Positions 13,035-22,622 of a DNA stretch of 64,000 nt are shown here, piece by piece (positions within the stretch are counted from its first letter, which is position 1; every line of letters starts with the position of its first letter). Under the pieces are notes generated by a model that was not told the origin of the DNA, did not search any database, and worked only from the letters and a program-made list of their open reading frames with translations. Source of the stretch: Rhodocyclaceae bacterium (lineage in GTDB: Bacteria; Pseudomonadota; Gammaproteobacteria; Burkholderiales; Rhodocyclaceae); NCBI GenBank assembly GCA_004379165.1, contig NKXK01000023.1:62001-126000 (forward strand), read 5' to 3'. The translations under genes were made by a program, and so were the position numbers.

Positions 13035-13868
13035 TTAGACCAGCGAGCAGACATCCTCTTCCAGTTCCGCGAAGTCATTTAGTGAAAGCCCAAGATAATC
13101 ACAGACCAGGTCACCGTATGTCTCCCAATGCGTGCTAGACCGCATCCGTAGTGCAGATTCATGTAAGTGCTCGCCTATGAAATTTACTGCGACCAGTGTT
13201 TGCACTAACGGCTGGAATTTAAGATCCTCACCTAAGATGTGTGGCGCATGGTGGTAAAGAATCGCCTGTGCAATCGAATCAGATACACCCCACGAGCGGG
13301 CAATAATGAACCCTACCGTAGCGTGGTTAGTCGCATGCTGCTGCTCCTCAAAATCCGTAATAGACCCATTGAACGATGAAGCTTGCTTCAAAGTTTCTCG
13401 GTATTCGGGGATTCGCTGCATTAGCATGGGCAGGCCAACATCATGGAAGAGTCCTAGCAGGTAGGCGTCTTCCTTCGGCATACGTGGTAAACGAGTGCAG
13501 ATAAGAGCGTTAATTGATGCAACCTTCTCTGCGGTATCCCAGAAGCGCTCCAAGTTTTGGCCACTAAACGTAGTACGCAACACCAAGCCCGTAACGATAT
13601 TCTTTAAGTTTTTCGCACCGAGCAGCTGGATTGCATGACTGACATTTGAGACTTTGGTCGACAACCCAAAGAATGGAGAGTTTAGGGTTTTGAGAATACT
13701 TGCAGACAGCCCAACATCCTTAGCCACTAAGGCTGCAACAGTAATTAAGTTTGTATCGGGCTTATTAAGCTCGGAATCCACATCCTGTAAAATTGTTGGG
13801 CGAGGGGGGATCACTATCCCCTTTAACAGCTGCTCGGTACTCTGTATGGATAACTCTGGCGCTTTCAT
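13035..13868 (-). CDS. HDOD domain protein
   Basis: HDOD domains are catalytically dead relatives of HD phosphohydrolases found in bacterial signalling proteins. The 277-residue product begins at the ATG at 13868; a TTG at 13880 would add four residues. The HDOD domain spans about residues 10-210, with LPPRPT-like entry (IPPRPTIL), GLSASILKTLNSPFFGL and LLGLFHDVGLPML. The gene is AT-richer than its neighbours. The upstream frame down to 14111 is in register with it and encodes the start of an MshEN domain, so this is probably the C-terminal half of a broken fusion. Whether it is still translated is unclear; no good ribosome-binding site is visible. Confidence 0.75.
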   Translation of the reverse strand: MKAPELSIQSTEQLLKGIVIPPRPTILQDVDSELNKPDTNLITVAALVAKDVGLSASILKTLNSPFFGLSTKVSNVSHAIQLLGAKNLKNIVTGLVLRTTFSGQNLERFWDTAEKVASINALICTRLPRMPKEDAYLLGLFHDVGLPMLMQRIPEYRETLKQASSFNGSITDFEEQQHATNHATVGFIIARSWGVSDSIAQAILYHHAPHILGEDLKFQPLVQTLVAVNFIGEHLHESALRMRSSTHWETYGDLVCDYLGLSLNDFAELEEDVCSLV

Positions 13869-13870
13869 AA

Positions 13871-14111
13871 CTAAGCGCAAGCATCAGGATAGCGGATTGC
13901 TTGCGCGACTCCTTTCGTTTCGCTAAATATGTAGGATAACTTGTAAGTATATCTCCTGAAAGCCCCGGAATGAGGAAACACCGGCTGCGGCTTGAAATCG
14001 CGATCGACAAAGGGAATGCGCAGATGGCGCGCCAGTGCCTGTGAAATCCTTTCTTCGGTAACCAACCTGCCTTCGACAAAAGAGCTTCGCATGCAGTTCT
14101 TGGGCTTGCAT
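13871..14111 (-). pseudogene. Frame-shifted MshEN (GspE N-terminal) domain remnant upstream of the HDOD gene
   Basis: From the ATG at 14111 the first frame reads MQAQELHAKLF. A one-base shift near 14078 continues as VEGRLVTEERISQALARH and LRIPFVDRDFKPQPVF, ending at 13871. Joined, these match the MshEN c-di-GMP-binding pattern (L-G-x2-LV-x2-G-L-x-T-E-E-x-I-x-x-A-L). The opening frame and the HDOD frame are in the same register, so two opposite shifts would restore one MshEN-HDOD protein. MshEN-HDOD fusions are known; that this is one is inference. Confidence 0.55.
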
Positions 14112-14220
14112 CAGTTATGCTATTCGAGTGCGGAGACCTTGGGCGTTTTCTGTATCCTAAAAATGATCCGGCTCTGCCAAGGCCACCCGTCGCAGCTTGG
14201 TGGCGGGATGAAACCCGGTT

Positions 14221-15513
14221 TCAGCGATGGCGGCTGCCGCTGTGATGCTGCTGCGGTCGACCTGATTTTTGCCCCAACTTCGGGCCGGCCTTGGCAGCTT
14301 GCGGTTTGCCCTGCGCCTGCGGTTTGCGCGGCGGACGCGGAGGCTGCACCGGCCGCGACGCTGCGGTTGCCGAGGGCTCATAGCCTCCAATAACGACACG
14401 CTCCAGTGTGCGCTTGATCAGCTTTTCGATGTCCTTGAGTTGCCCGCGCTCGTCATGGCAGACCAGCGAAACCGCCTCGCCTTCCATACCGGCGCGACCG
14501 GTGCGGCCGATACGATGCACGTAGTCCTCGGGCACATTCGGCAATTCGTAATTGATGACGTAAGGCAAGGCGTCGATGTCGATGCCGCGTGCCGCGATGT
14601 CGGTCGCCACCAGCGCCACCAGCTTGCCTTCCTTGAATTCGGAAAGCGCGCGGGTACGTGCGCCTTGCGACTTGTCGCCGTGAATCGCCGCCGACTTGAT
14701 GCCTGCCTTGTCCAGCGTTCGCGCCAGCGCGTCGGCCCCATGCTTGGTGCGAGCAAACACCAGCACCTGATGCCAGCCACGGGTCTCGAAGAGATGACAG
14801 AGCAGTGCCTTTTTCTGCTCGCGGTTGCAGTCGATAACCTTCTGCGTTACGGTCTCCGCTGCGGTATTGCGCGGGGCGACATCGACGGAAACCGGGTGCT
14901 TGAGCAAACCACTGGCCAACTCGCGGATTTCCGGCGAGAAGGTCGCCGAGAACATCAGGTTCTGCCGTATCGCCGGCAGCAGCGCGATCACCTTGCGGAT
15001 ATCGCGGATGAAACCCATGTCGAGCATGCGATCCGCTTCGTCGAGGACAAAAATCTCAATCGCCGAAAGATCGACCGTGCGTTGCTGGACGTGGTCGAGC
15101 AAACGCCCCGGGGTTGCGACCAGAATATCGACCCCGCGCCGCAGGTTGGCGATTTGCGGATTGATGCCGACACCGCCAAAGACGGCGAGCGAGTTGATCG
15201 GCAGATGCTTGCCGTAGGTACGAACGCTCTCTTCAACCTGAATCGCCAGTTCGCGCGTCGGCGTCAGCACCAGCACGCGGGGCGTGCGGGCAACGCGCGT
15301 AAGGCGATCATTCGCACCCGCTGACAGACGATGCAGAATGGGCAGCGTGAAACCGGCCGTCTTGCCAGTGCCGGTCTGCGCGGTTGCCATCAGATCGTGA
15401 CCGGCGAGTACGGCAGGAATGGCCTGCTGCTGGATCGGTGTCGGCGTGTCGTAACCCTCTTCGGCAACGGCGCGCTGGATTTCGGCCTTGAGGCCGAGTT
15501 CGGAAAAATGCAT
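14221..15513 (-). CDS. rhlE: DEAD-box RNA helicase, RhlE type
   Basis: This ATP-dependent RNA helicase would remodel RNA during ribosome assembly or cold adaptation. The 430-residue product starts at the ATG at 15513 (MHFSELG), with GAAAG six bases upstream; a TTG four codons earlier is less likely. Motifs seen are Q motif PTPIQQQAI, Walker [27 protein letters not shown] and [10 protein letters not shown]. The basic C-terminal tail (about 370-430) contains dispersed repeat copy 15, translated as [10 protein letters not shown]. It is downstream of metZ on the same strand with a 63-base gap. Confidence 0.93.
   Translation of the reverse strand: MHFSELGLKAEIQRAVAEEGYDTPTPIQQQAIPAVLAGHDLMATAQTGTGKTAGFTLPILHRLSAGANDRLTRVARTPRVLVLTPTRELAIQVEESVRTYGKHLPINSLAVFGGVGINPQIANLRRGVDILVATPGRLLDHVQQRTVDLSAIEIFVLDEADRMLDMGFIRDIRKVIALLPAIRQNLMFSATFSPEIRELASGLLKHPVSVDVAPRNTAAETVTQKVIDCNREQKKALLCHLFETRGWHQVLVFARTKHGADALARTLDKAGIKSAAIHGDKSQGARTRALSEFKEGKLVALVATDIAARGIDIDALPYVINYELPNVPEDYVHRIGRTGRAGMEGEAVSLVCHDERGQLKDIEKLIKRTLERVVIGGYEPSATAASRPVQPPRPPRKPQAQGKPQAAKAGPKLGQKSGRPQQHHSGSRHR
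14246..14280 (-). repeat. Dispersed repeat copy 15 (inside rhlE 3' end)
   Basis: On the minus strand: TTGGGGCAAAAATC, AGGTCGACCGCAGCAGCAT. It is in frame in the helicase tail and close to copy 11 (GGGCAAAAATC, CGTCGACCGCAGCA). Confidence 0.6.
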
Positions 15514-15576
15514 GGGAACTTTCAATATGGGATTGGCCGCGAAAGCAGCGATTCGCGCTGCCGCGGCCGTCTGACG

Positions 15577-16767
15577 TCAGATCTGGCGCAGGCCGCGCTC
15601 GAGATCGTCCTGAAGGTCTTCCACAGCCTCGAGACCGACGGCAATACGCAACAGGCCATCGCTGATGCCGGCCGCGGCACGTGCTTCCGGTGTGATGCGC
15701 CCGTGGGTGGTAGTCGCGGGGTGGGTGATCGTCGTCTTGGTATCGCCCAGATTGGCGGTGATCGATAGCAAACGACAGTTGTCGACCACGGTCCACGCCT
15801 GATCGCGTCCGCCCTTGACCTCAAAGGAGACAATCGCGCCACCGCTTTTCTGTTGCTGCTGAGCCAGCGCATATTGCGGATGTGACGGCAAGCCGGGATA
15901 GAAGACCCGCGCGACCTTGGGGTGCGCTTCCAGCCAGGCCGCCAACCGCGCTGCGTTGGCGGCTTGCGCCTCGACACGGATCTTCAGCGTCTCTAGCCCC
16001 TTGAGCAGTACCCAGGCATTGAATGCGGACAGCGTCGGCCCGGCTGTGCGCAAATACTTGAACACTTCCTCGGTCAGCTTGCGGGCACCGCACACCGCGC
16101 CACCGAGCACTCGCCCCTGACCATCCAGGTACTTGGTCGCGGAGTGGATGACCAGATCGGCCCCCAGTTCAAGCGGGCGTTGCAGGATGGGCGTACAAAA
16201 ACAGTTATCCACCGCAACCAGGATGCCGCGCGGACGGGTGATTGCGGTCAACGCTGAAATATCAGCAATTTCGGTCAGCGGGTTGGATGGCGTCTCGAGG
16301 AAAAACAGCTTCGTCTCGGGACGGATTGCCGCCTCCCACGCTGCCGGATCGGTATGCGATACGAAAGTCGTGGTGATACCCGAGCGCGACAGGATGTTGC
16401 TGAAAAGCTGGACCGTGGCACCGAACAGGCTGTTGGAAGCGACGATGTGATCGCCGCACTTCAGGTGCGCCAGCACGGCCGCCATGATCGCCGACATGCC
16501 GCTGGCTGTCGCTACGCAATCCTCGGCACCTTCGATGGCCGCGAGACGCTCCTCGAACATGGTTACGGTCGGATTGGAGAAGCGGGCGTAAACGTTCCCT
16601 TCTTCCTCCCCCGAAAAACGCCGCGCAGCTTGCGCGGCATTCTCGAACACGAAGCTCGAAGTAAGGTACAGGGCCTCGGCATGCTCCCCAAACTGGCTCC
16701 GCTTCTGCCCGGCGCGGACAGCGAGTGTCTCCGGACGATAGGCCGGCTGCTGATCGGAAGCTGCCAT
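15577..16767 (-). CDS. metZ: O-succinylhomoserine sulfhydrylase MetZ
   Basis: MetZ is a PLP enzyme that makes homocysteine from O-succinylhomoserine and sulfide, the direct-sulfhydrylation route to methionine. The 396-residue product belongs to the Cys/Met-metabolism PLP family: YARFSNPTVTMFEERLAAIE, ATASGMSAIMAAV, and the PLP lysine in HSATKYLDGQGR. The choice of MetZ over MetB or MetC rests on its position after purF, which is typical for beta- and gammaproteobacteria. Its ATG at 16767 overlaps the purF stop (TGATG). Confidence 0.9.
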   Translation of the reverse strand: MAASDQQPAYRPETLAVRAGQKRSQFGEHAEALYLTSSFVFENAAQAARRFSGEEEGNVYARFSNPTVTMFEERLAAIEGAEDCVATASGMSAIMAAVLAHLKCGDHIVASNSLFGATVQLFSNILSRSGITTTFVSHTDPAAWEAAIRPETKLFFLETPSNPLTEIADISALTAITRPRGILVAVDNCFCTPILQRPLELGADLVIHSATKYLDGQGRVLGGAVCGARKLTEEVFKYLRTAGPTLSAFNAWVLLKGLETLKIRVEAQAANAARLAAWLEAHPKVARVFYPGLPSHPQYALAQQQQKSGGAIVSFEVKGGRDQAWTVVDNCRLLSITANLGDTKTTITHPATTTHGRITPEARAAAGISDGLLRIAVGLEAVEDLQDDLERGLRQI

Positions 16768-18308
16768 CACTCCTGCCCGCCATTGCTCAGCCCGAGAACC
16801 ATCTGCTGCGAGGCACGTCCATCGGCATCGTCGTCATTGGACTTCGCCGGCTTCTTGCCCCGCTTGCCCTCGACGGCGTCCAGGTAGTAGTCATCGATAT
16901 CGCCGGTGATGTAGCAACCATCGAAACACGACGCATCGAAGACAGTCAGGTCGCTGCGCAACTTGGTGATCGACTGCTTGAGGGCAGCGATATCCTGGTA
17001 AACCAGTGCATCGGCGCCAATCTCGGCTGCGATTTGCTCGTCGCTACGTCCAGTGGCGATCAGTTCGGCGCGCGTCGGCATGTCGATGCCGTAAACGTTC
17101 GGGAAGCGGACCGGGGGGGCAGCAGAAGCAAAATAAACCTTGGTCGCCCCGGCGGCACGCGCCATCTCGACGATTTCGCGGCTGGTGGTACCGCGGACGA
17201 TGGAGTCATCAACCAGCAGCACGCGCTTGCCCTTGAATTCCTGGCCGACGGTATTCAGTTTCTGGCGCACCGACTTCTTGCGCATGGCCTGACCGGGCAT
17301 GATGAAGGTCCGGCCGACGTAGCGGTTCTTGACGAAGCCCTCGCGGAACGGAATGCCGAGCGCATGCGCCAGCTGCATGGCGGATGGGCGGCTGGAATCG
17401 GGAATCGGAATGACGACGTCGATCTCATCGACCTGGATCATTTCCTTGACCTTCTCTGCCAGCAGTTCGCCCATGGCCAGGCGGGCCTCATAGACCGACA
17501 CGCCGTCGATCACGGTGTCCGGCCTCGCCAGATAGACGTATTCGAAGATACACGGCGCGTACATCGGCTGCTGGGCACACTGGCGGCTGTGCAGCTGGTG
17601 ATTAAGGTCGATAAACACCGCCTCACCGGGCTCGATGTCGCGAACCGCCTGAAAGCCCAGTGTATCGAGCGCGACCGACTCCGATGACACGAGGAACTCG
17701 GTCCCGGCGGGTGTCTTGTTCTCTCCGTAAACCAGCGGCCGGATACCGTGCGGATCACGGAAAGCGAGCAATCCGTAACCGGCGATCAGGGCGACGACGG
17801 CGTAGGCGCCACGGCAGCGGCGATGGACGCCGGCCACGGCCTGGAAAATGCTGTCCACATCCAGCTCGTAGCCATGCGAGGCTGCCTGCAGTTCGTGCGC
17901 CAGCACGTTGAGCAGGACTTCCGAATCGGAATTGGTGTTGATGTGCCGGCGATCCATGCGAAACATCTCGTCCTTGAGCTGCTCGGCATTGGTCAAGTTG
18001 CCGTTGTGGCCGAGAACGATGCCGAAAGGCGAATTCACGTAGAACGGCTGCGCCTCGGCAAAGTTGTAGGCCGAACCGGCGGTCGGGTAGCGGACATGGC
18101 CGATGCCCCAGTTACCGGGCAGCGCACGCATGTTGCGGGTGCGGAAAACGTCGCGGACCAGCCCAGGCCCCTTGTGCAGATGAAAGGTGTTGCCCTCTGC
18201 CGTTGCAATACCAGCGGCGTCCTGCCCACGGTGCTGCAATACCATCAGCCCGTCATAGAGCAGCTGATTGACCGGCGTTGTCGCCATGACTCCGAGAATC
18301 CCGCACAT
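16767..18308 (-). CDS. purF: Amidophosphoribosyltransferase
   Basis: PurF makes 5-phosphoribosylamine from PRPP and glutamine, the first committed step of purine synthesis. The 513-residue product begins MCGILGV, so Cys2 becomes the N-terminal nucleophile of the glutaminase domain. HRGQDAAG and GHNGNLTN follow, and the PRPP-binding loop VLLVDDSIVRGTTS lies in the C-terminal phosphoribosyltransferase domain. It follows cvpA after 13 bases and overlaps metZ. Confidence 0.97.
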   Translation of the reverse strand: MCGILGVMATTPVNQLLYDGLMVLQHRGQDAAGIATAEGNTFHLHKGPGLVRDVFRTRNMRALPGNWGIGHVRYPTAGSAYNFAEAQPFYVNSPFGIVLGHNGNLTNAEQLKDEMFRMDRRHINTNSDSEVLLNVLAHELQAASHGYELDVDSIFQAVAGVHRRCRGAYAVVALIAGYGLLAFRDPHGIRPLVYGENKTPAGTEFLVSSESVALDTLGFQAVRDIEPGEAVFIDLNHQLHSRQCAQQPMYAPCIFEYVYLARPDTVIDGVSVYEARLAMGELLAEKVKEMIQVDEIDVVIPIPDSSRPSAMQLAHALGIPFREGFVKNRYVGRTFIMPGQAMRKKSVRQKLNTVGQEFKGKRVLLVDDSIVRGTTSREIVEMARAAGATKVYFASAAPPVRFPNVYGIDMPTRAELIATGRSDEQIAAEIGADALVYQDIAALKQSITKLRSDLTVFDASCFDGCYITGDIDDYYLDAVEGKRGKKPAKSNDDDADGRASQQMVLGLSNGGQE

Positions 18309-18321
18309 AATGTTTTCCTGC

Positions 18322-18813
18322 CTAGCTGAATCGAATTCGTTTTGCCAAATCGGGTGGCAACCAGGGCTTGATAGCCAGTACTGCCACTTCCAGCGGCGGC
18401 GCCAGAGTCGCCTGCCGCCACCAAACCTGCGTCGGTGCCGAGGTCATGCCCCCGAGCCCCACCAACAGCAACACCACCAGCGCGCCCCGGACAATCCCGA
18501 AAAGCATGCCGAGCAAACGGTCGGTAACGCTGAGGCCCAAGGCCTTGACCATGCTGCGCACAGCGACGCGCACCAGCGCCATCGCCACCAGAATGCCGAT
18601 GAACACCACCACACAGCCAGCCAGTGTGCGCACTGCCGGATCCGTCATGCCGGCGAAAATTGCGTCGCCGACCACGCCACCATACTCAACCGCCGAAATG
18701 ATGCCGGTCGCCCACGCGATCAGCGCCACCACTTCACCGACCACGCCCCGCCACAAACCGAACAGCAACGACACCGTAACGATGCCAATCACCACATAAT
18801 CAAAATACGTCAT
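18322..18813 (-). CDS. cvpA: CvpA family membrane protein
   Basis: CvpA is a small inner-membrane protein named for colicin V production and commonly encoded before purF; its biochemical role is unsettled. The 163-residue product has four predicted membrane segments (starting about residues 5, 25, 65 and 105), a short cytoplasmic loop, and a C-terminal amphipathic tail ending LPPDLAKRIRFS. The start ATG at 18813 overlaps the stop of the SPOR-protein gene. Confidence 0.9.
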   Translation of the reverse strand: MTYFDYVVIGIVTVSLLFGLWRGVVGEVVALIAWATGIISAVEYGGVVGDAIFAGMTDPAVRTLAGCVVVFIGILVAMALVRVAVRSMVKALGLSVTDRLLGMLFGIVRGALVVLLLVGLGGMTSAPTQVWWRQATLAPPLEVAVLAIKPWLPPDLAKRIRFS

Positions 18814-19568
18814 TACCTGGCTGCAACCACGCCCGAGACGCCGATCCGCTGCATTTTCTCGAGCGCCTTTTCTGCGGCCTCGCGCGACGGAAAGGGCCCG
18901 GCACGAACGCGGGTCTTCTTGCCCTGCGGCGTCTCCAATGCTTCGCTGAAGGTCTTGATGCCCTGCTCGCCCAGTTTGCTCTTGAGGTTGCTGACATTGG
19001 CTTCATTGCTGAAGGCGCCGATCAGTACCAGATATTCGCTACCGGCCTTGGCCGCCGGCTTGTTGTCGCCACCGGCAAGGATGGACGCTGCCCGCTTCGC
19101 GTCATCAGACTTGGCGACGGGTTTGTCAACGGGTTTCTCCTGCTTGGCTGCGTGCTTTTCCGCGGGTTTGTCGACCGCCTTTTCAGCCACCTTCTCGGCA
19201 GGCTTTTCCGCAGTCTTGACCGGTTTGTCCGGCACACTGGCAAGCGCTTTCTCGCCATCCACCGAGATAACCCGGGCCGTTGGCTTGGCAGGCGCTTCAG
19301 CGGTGACCTCGGTGCGTACCGGCCCGCTCGCTAACGGAACTGCAACCGGCTCAACACGTTCGATCGGTGATGTCGCGAATTTGGGGGCAAAGGCTTTTTC
19401 GTCCTGCCCCGGAATGCGGATCTCGACATCCTGAACCTGACGCGGCGGCTCGTTGTCCATAATCAGCGGCAAAACGATGGCGACCACCGAGGCGAAAAAT
19501 ACCGCCCCCACCAGGCGGCGGCGGGCGCGTTTTTTCAGGAGCAATTGCGCGTCGTTATCTTCCATCAA
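18813..19568 (-). CDS. dedD: SPOR domain protein (DedD-like)
   Basis: This is a 251-residue membrane-anchored protein that probably joins the division septum by binding denuded peptidoglycan. It has a basic N-terminus, one membrane segment (about 15-36), a long Lys/Pro/Glu-rich spacer of PAEK/VDKP-type repeats (about 80-160), and a C-terminal SPOR domain (about 175-251: YLVLIGAFSNEANVSNL and TRVRAGPFPSREAAEKAL). It lies between folC (4-base overlap) and cvpA, the standard place for dedD. Confidence 0.88.
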   Translation of the reverse strand: MMEDNDAQLLLKKRARRRLVGAVFFASVVAIVLPLIMDNEPPRQVQDVEIRIPGQDEKAFAPKFATSPIERVEPVAVPLASGPVRTEVTAEAPAKPTARVISVDGEKALASVPDKPVKTAEKPAEKVAEKAVDKPAEKHAAKQEKPVDKPVAKSDDAKRAASILAGGDNKPAAKAGSEYLVLIGAFSNEANVSNLKSKLGEQGIKTFSEALETPQGKKTRVRAGPFPSREAAEKALEKMQRIGVSGVVAAR

Positions 19569-20887
19569 GCAGGCTTTTTCCGTAAGGCTTCGAGCGCACC
19601 GGCGACCGTGTAGAACGAACCAAAGGCCAGAATTCTATCACTTTCAGCAGCTTGGCCTTGCGTTGCCTGTATCGCCGCCCGCATCGCAGCCTGCGGCGTC
19701 GGGTGGCAAAAGACCTCGCCGCCCAGCCCGGAGTCACGGATGATTCCCTCCAGCGTTTCGGCGCTCGTGCCGCGCGGACCGCCCAATGTCGCCACGTACC
19801 AGTAATCGACGCGATCCTTGAGGGCCTGCAATGCCCCGGCGATGTCCTTGTCTGCCAGCATGCCGACGACGGCATGGGTACGGTTGAAAAAACCCATATT
19901 CGACAAATTGCCAGCCAGGACACTGATTGCCTGCGGATTGTGGCCGACGTCGAGCACGATCGCCGGCCTCCCCGGCACGACCTGGAAACGACCGGTCAAC
20001 TCGGTTTCTATCAGACCCGGGCGAATCGCCTGCATGGTCACCGGCAATTTGTCGGCAATCGCCTCCAGTGCCGCCAGCGCCACCGCTGCGTTGTACAACT
20101 GGGTCGGGCCGCGCAAGCCCGGATAGGCCAGCGCCCGACGCATCACCTGACCACCGCTACGACACCACCAGCGCCATTGCAGACGACTCTCGGCAACCTC
20201 GGCGCCCGGCCGCTCGAAACCAAAATCACGGCCAATCAGGCGCAGATCTACCCCGATGTTCGCTGCATGGTCGAGCAGGCGTTGCGGTGGCTGCGGATCG
20301 GCACACAGGGCCGGCTTGCCGGTACGGAAGATGCCGGCTTTTTCGAAGCCAATCGATTCACGATCCGGCCCCAGCCAATCGGTGTGATCAAGCGCCACAG
20401 TGGTGACGATGGCGACATCGGGCTCATAGGCATTGACGGCATCTAGCCGTCCGCCCAACCCGACTTCCAGCACTGCCGCCTCGACCCCCGCAGCGGCAAA
20501 GACCTCCCAGGCCGCGAGGGTTCCGAATTCAAAATAGGTCAGCGAGATCTGGCCCGCGGCCTGCCGCGCCGCCTCGACTCGGGCAAAGGCAGCGCAAAGT
20601 GCATCGTCGGCAACCGGTTGTCCATCGATCCGGACACGCTCGTTGTAGGCGAGAATATGGGGCGAGGTATAGCAACCGACCCGATAGCCGGCGTGCCGGA
20701 TGATGTTTTCGAGATAGGCGCAGGTGGAGCCTTTGCCATTGGTCCCGCCCACGGTGATGACCGGGCAATGCTGGCGCTGATCCAGCGCTGCCTTGACCAG
20801 ACGGATACGATCCAGGCCCAGCTCGATGCCGGCCTGCCCTTTCGGATGCAGGCCCTCGAGATGGGCCAGCCAGTCGGATAGTGTCAT
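19565..20887 (-). CDS. folC: Bifunctional folylpolyglutamate / dihydrofolate synthase
   Basis: FolC ligates glutamate to dihydropteroate and extends folate polyglutamate chains. The 440-residue product carries the ATP-binding loop GGTNGKGST at about 47-55, TSPHILAYNERVRIDG, and a C-terminal Mur-ligase-type domain with VLDVGHNPQA. The upstream neighbour is accD (62-base gap) and the downstream neighbour is dedD (overlap), as in related genomes. Confidence 0.95.
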   Translation of the reverse strand: MTLSDWLAHLEGLHPKGQAGIELGLDRIRLVKAALDQRQHCPVITVGGTNGKGSTCAYLENIIRHAGYRVGCYTSPHILAYNERVRIDGQPVADDALCAAFARVEAARQAAGQISLTYFEFGTLAAWEVFAAAGVEAAVLEVGLGGRLDAVNAYEPDVAIVTTVALDHTDWLGPDRESIGFEKAGIFRTGKPALCADPQPPQRLLDHAANIGVDLRLIGRDFGFERPGAEVAESRLQWRWWCRSGGQVMRRALAYPGLRGPTQLYNAAVALAALEAIADKLPVTMQAIRPGLIETELTGRFQVVPGRPAIVLDVGHNPQAISVLAGNLSNMGFFNRTHAVVGMLADKDIAGALQALKDRVDYWYVATLGGPRGTSAETLEGIIRDSGLGGEVFCHPTPQAAMRAAIQATQGQAAESDRILAFGSFYTVAGALEALRKKPA

Positions 20888-20949
20888 GGAAGATTTTCAG
20901 CAGCCGGGCAGCGCCGGCAGCGATGCCCGGGACTGCAAAAGCACCTGAA

Positions 20950-21819
20950 TCAGGCAGCTGCAGGCAGCTTCTGCAAGAGGGCGAGCGTTCGTGCGACCTG
21001 ATCGCGCAGTTCGCGACGATCGACAATCATGTCGATAGCCCCCTTCTCCATCAGGAACTCAGAACGCTGGAAGCCTTCCGGCAATTTTTCGCGCACCGTC
21101 TGCTCAATCACCCGGGGACCGGCAAAGCCGATCAGCGCACCGGGCTCGGCGATCACGACATCGCCGACAAAGGCAAACGATGCCGACACGCCACCCATGG
21201 TCGGATCGGTCAGGATGGAGATGTAGGGCTGGCCGGCCTCAGAGAGCTTGGTCAAGGCAGCCGTGGTTTTCGCCATCTGCATCAGCGAAAACAGACCTTC
21301 CTGCATGCGTGCACCGCCGGAAGCGGTCACGGAAATAAAGGGCATTTTCTGCTCGACCGCCACCTGGACACCGCGCACGAAGCGCTCACCGAGCACCGAA
21401 CCCATCGAGCCGCCCATGAAGTCGAACTCGAAAGCCGCGGCAACCACTGGCATCGACTTGATGGCGCCCTGCAGGACGACCAGGGAATCGCTCTCACCGC
21501 TGGCCTGGTTGGCCTCCATCAGGCGGTCCGGATATTTCTTGGAGTCCTTGAATTTCAGGGTATCGACTGGCAACACCTCGGCACCGATTTCATAGCGGCC
21601 TTCACCGTCCAGTAGCAAATCGAGACGCTCCCGGGCGTTCAGTCGGTTGTGGTGGCCGCACTTGGGACAGACATTGGCATTGTTCTGCAGGTCGGTCGCG
21701 TACAGCACCGCCTCGCAGGACGGGCACTTGCTCCACAAACCCTCGGGCAGGTTGGCGCGGCGCGGTGCGCCCTGCTCACGCTTTATCTTCGGGGGTAGCA
21801 GTTTGGTCAGCCAGCTCAT
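20950..21819 (-). CDS. accD: Acetyl-CoA carboxylase carboxyltransferase subunit beta
   Basis: AccD forms, with AccA, the carboxyltransferase that makes malonyl-CoA for fatty acid synthesis. The 289-residue product has the N-terminal zinc ribbon C32-x2-C35 ... C51-x2-C54, then the crotonase-like domain with [20 protein letters not shown] and [12 protein letters not shown]. The start codon overlaps the trpA stop by four bases, giving trpFBA-accD coupling. Confidence 0.97.
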   Translation of the reverse strand: MSWLTKLLPPKIKREQGAPRRANLPEGLWSKCPSCEAVLYATDLQNNANVCPKCGHHNRLNARERLDLLLDGEGRYEIGAEVLPVDTLKFKDSKKYPDRLMEANQASGESDSLVVLQGAIKSMPVVAAAFEFDFMGGSMGSVLGERFVRGVQVAVEQKMPFISVTASGGARMQEGLFSLMQMAKTTAALTKLSEAGQPYISILTDPTMGGVSASFAFVGDVVIAEPGALIGFAGPRVIEQTVREKLPEGFQRSEFLMEKGAIDMIVDRRELRDQVARTLALLQKLPAAA

Positions 21820-22622
21820 TGTTTCACCTCATCGACACCGCTACGAATCGCCGACACCAGTGCCTTGACCTTGGTACAGACCGTTTCTGCGGTTGATTTT
21901 TCAATTTCTTCAATAATCCGGCTGCCGACCACGACGGCATCGGCGAAGCCGGCGATGCGGGCAGCGGTCGACGCATCACGGATGCCAAAACCGACACCGA
22001 CCGGCAAGCCGGTCTTCTCGCGAATCGCTGGCAGACGCTCGGCGACGGCATCGACATTGAGCGCGCCGGAACCTGTCACCCCGGCGAGGGACACGTAATA
22101 CACGTAACCACTGGCGATTTTGGCCACCTGTTCGATGCGCTCCGGCGTCGAGGTCGGCGCAATCAGGAAAATCGGATCCATGCCCTGTGCCTTCATTGCG
22201 GCGCCGAAGTTTTCGGCTTCCTCCGGCGGGTAATCGACGACCAGGACACCATCGACACCCGATTGCGCGGCCTTTTCGGCAAACGTCTGCAATCCCATCG
22301 CTTCGATGGGATTGGCATAGCCCATCAACACCACAGGGGTCGTGTCATTTTCAGCGCGGAATGCTGTGACCCGCTGCAGCACCTTGCGCAGCGTCATCCC
22401 CCGCGCCAGCGCTCGCTCGGAAGCGCGCTGAATGGTCGGACCGTCGGCCATCGGGTCGGAAAATGGCACCCCCAACTCGATCACGTCGGCACCGGCCTCG
22501 ACCAGCGCGTGCATGAGCGGCACCGTCAGGTCGGCATCGGGATCACCAGCGGTGATGAAGGGAATCAGCGCCTTGCGGCCTTCGCCTTTCAGGCGCTCAA
22601 AAGCGGTTTGAATGCGCGACAT
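21816..22622 (-). CDS. trpA: Tryptophan synthase alpha chain
   Basis: TrpA cleaves indole-3-glycerol phosphate to indole for TrpB. The 268-residue TIM barrel has the catalytic pair E49 ([11 protein letters not shown]) and D60 (MADGP) at the same numbers as in Escherichia coli, plus the phosphate-binding GVGFGIRD. Its start overlaps the last base of trpB. Confidence 0.97.
   Translation of the reverse strand: MSRIQTAFERLKGEGRKALIPFITAGDPDADLTVPLMHALVEAGADVIELGVPFSDPMADGPTIQRASERALARGMTLRKVLQRVTAFRAENDTTPVVLMGYANPIEAMGLQTFAEKAAQSGVDGVLVVDYPPEEAENFGAAMKAQGMDPIFLIAPTSTPERIEQVAKIASGYVYYVSLAGVTGSGALNVDAVAERLPAIREKTGLPVGVGFGIRDASTAARIAGFADAVVVGSRIIEEIEKSTAETVCTKVKALVSAIRSGVDEVKQ

Noticed and set aside
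15570-15581. TCTGACGTCAGA palindrome at the metZ stop
   Set aside because: A 12-bp palindrome without T run or second site; expected by chance in a window of this size.
18325-18360. GTTTTGCCAAATCGGGTGGCAACC at the cvpA 3' end resembling the dispersed repeat
   Set aside because: The GGTTGACCGCAG block is not present; the likeness is limited to TTTTGCC and CGGG.
21885-21906. CTGCGGTTGATTTTTCAATT in trpA resembling a repeat left arm
   Set aside because: It lies in the TrpA C-terminal region, whose residues fit the family, and the second block of the repeat is missing.
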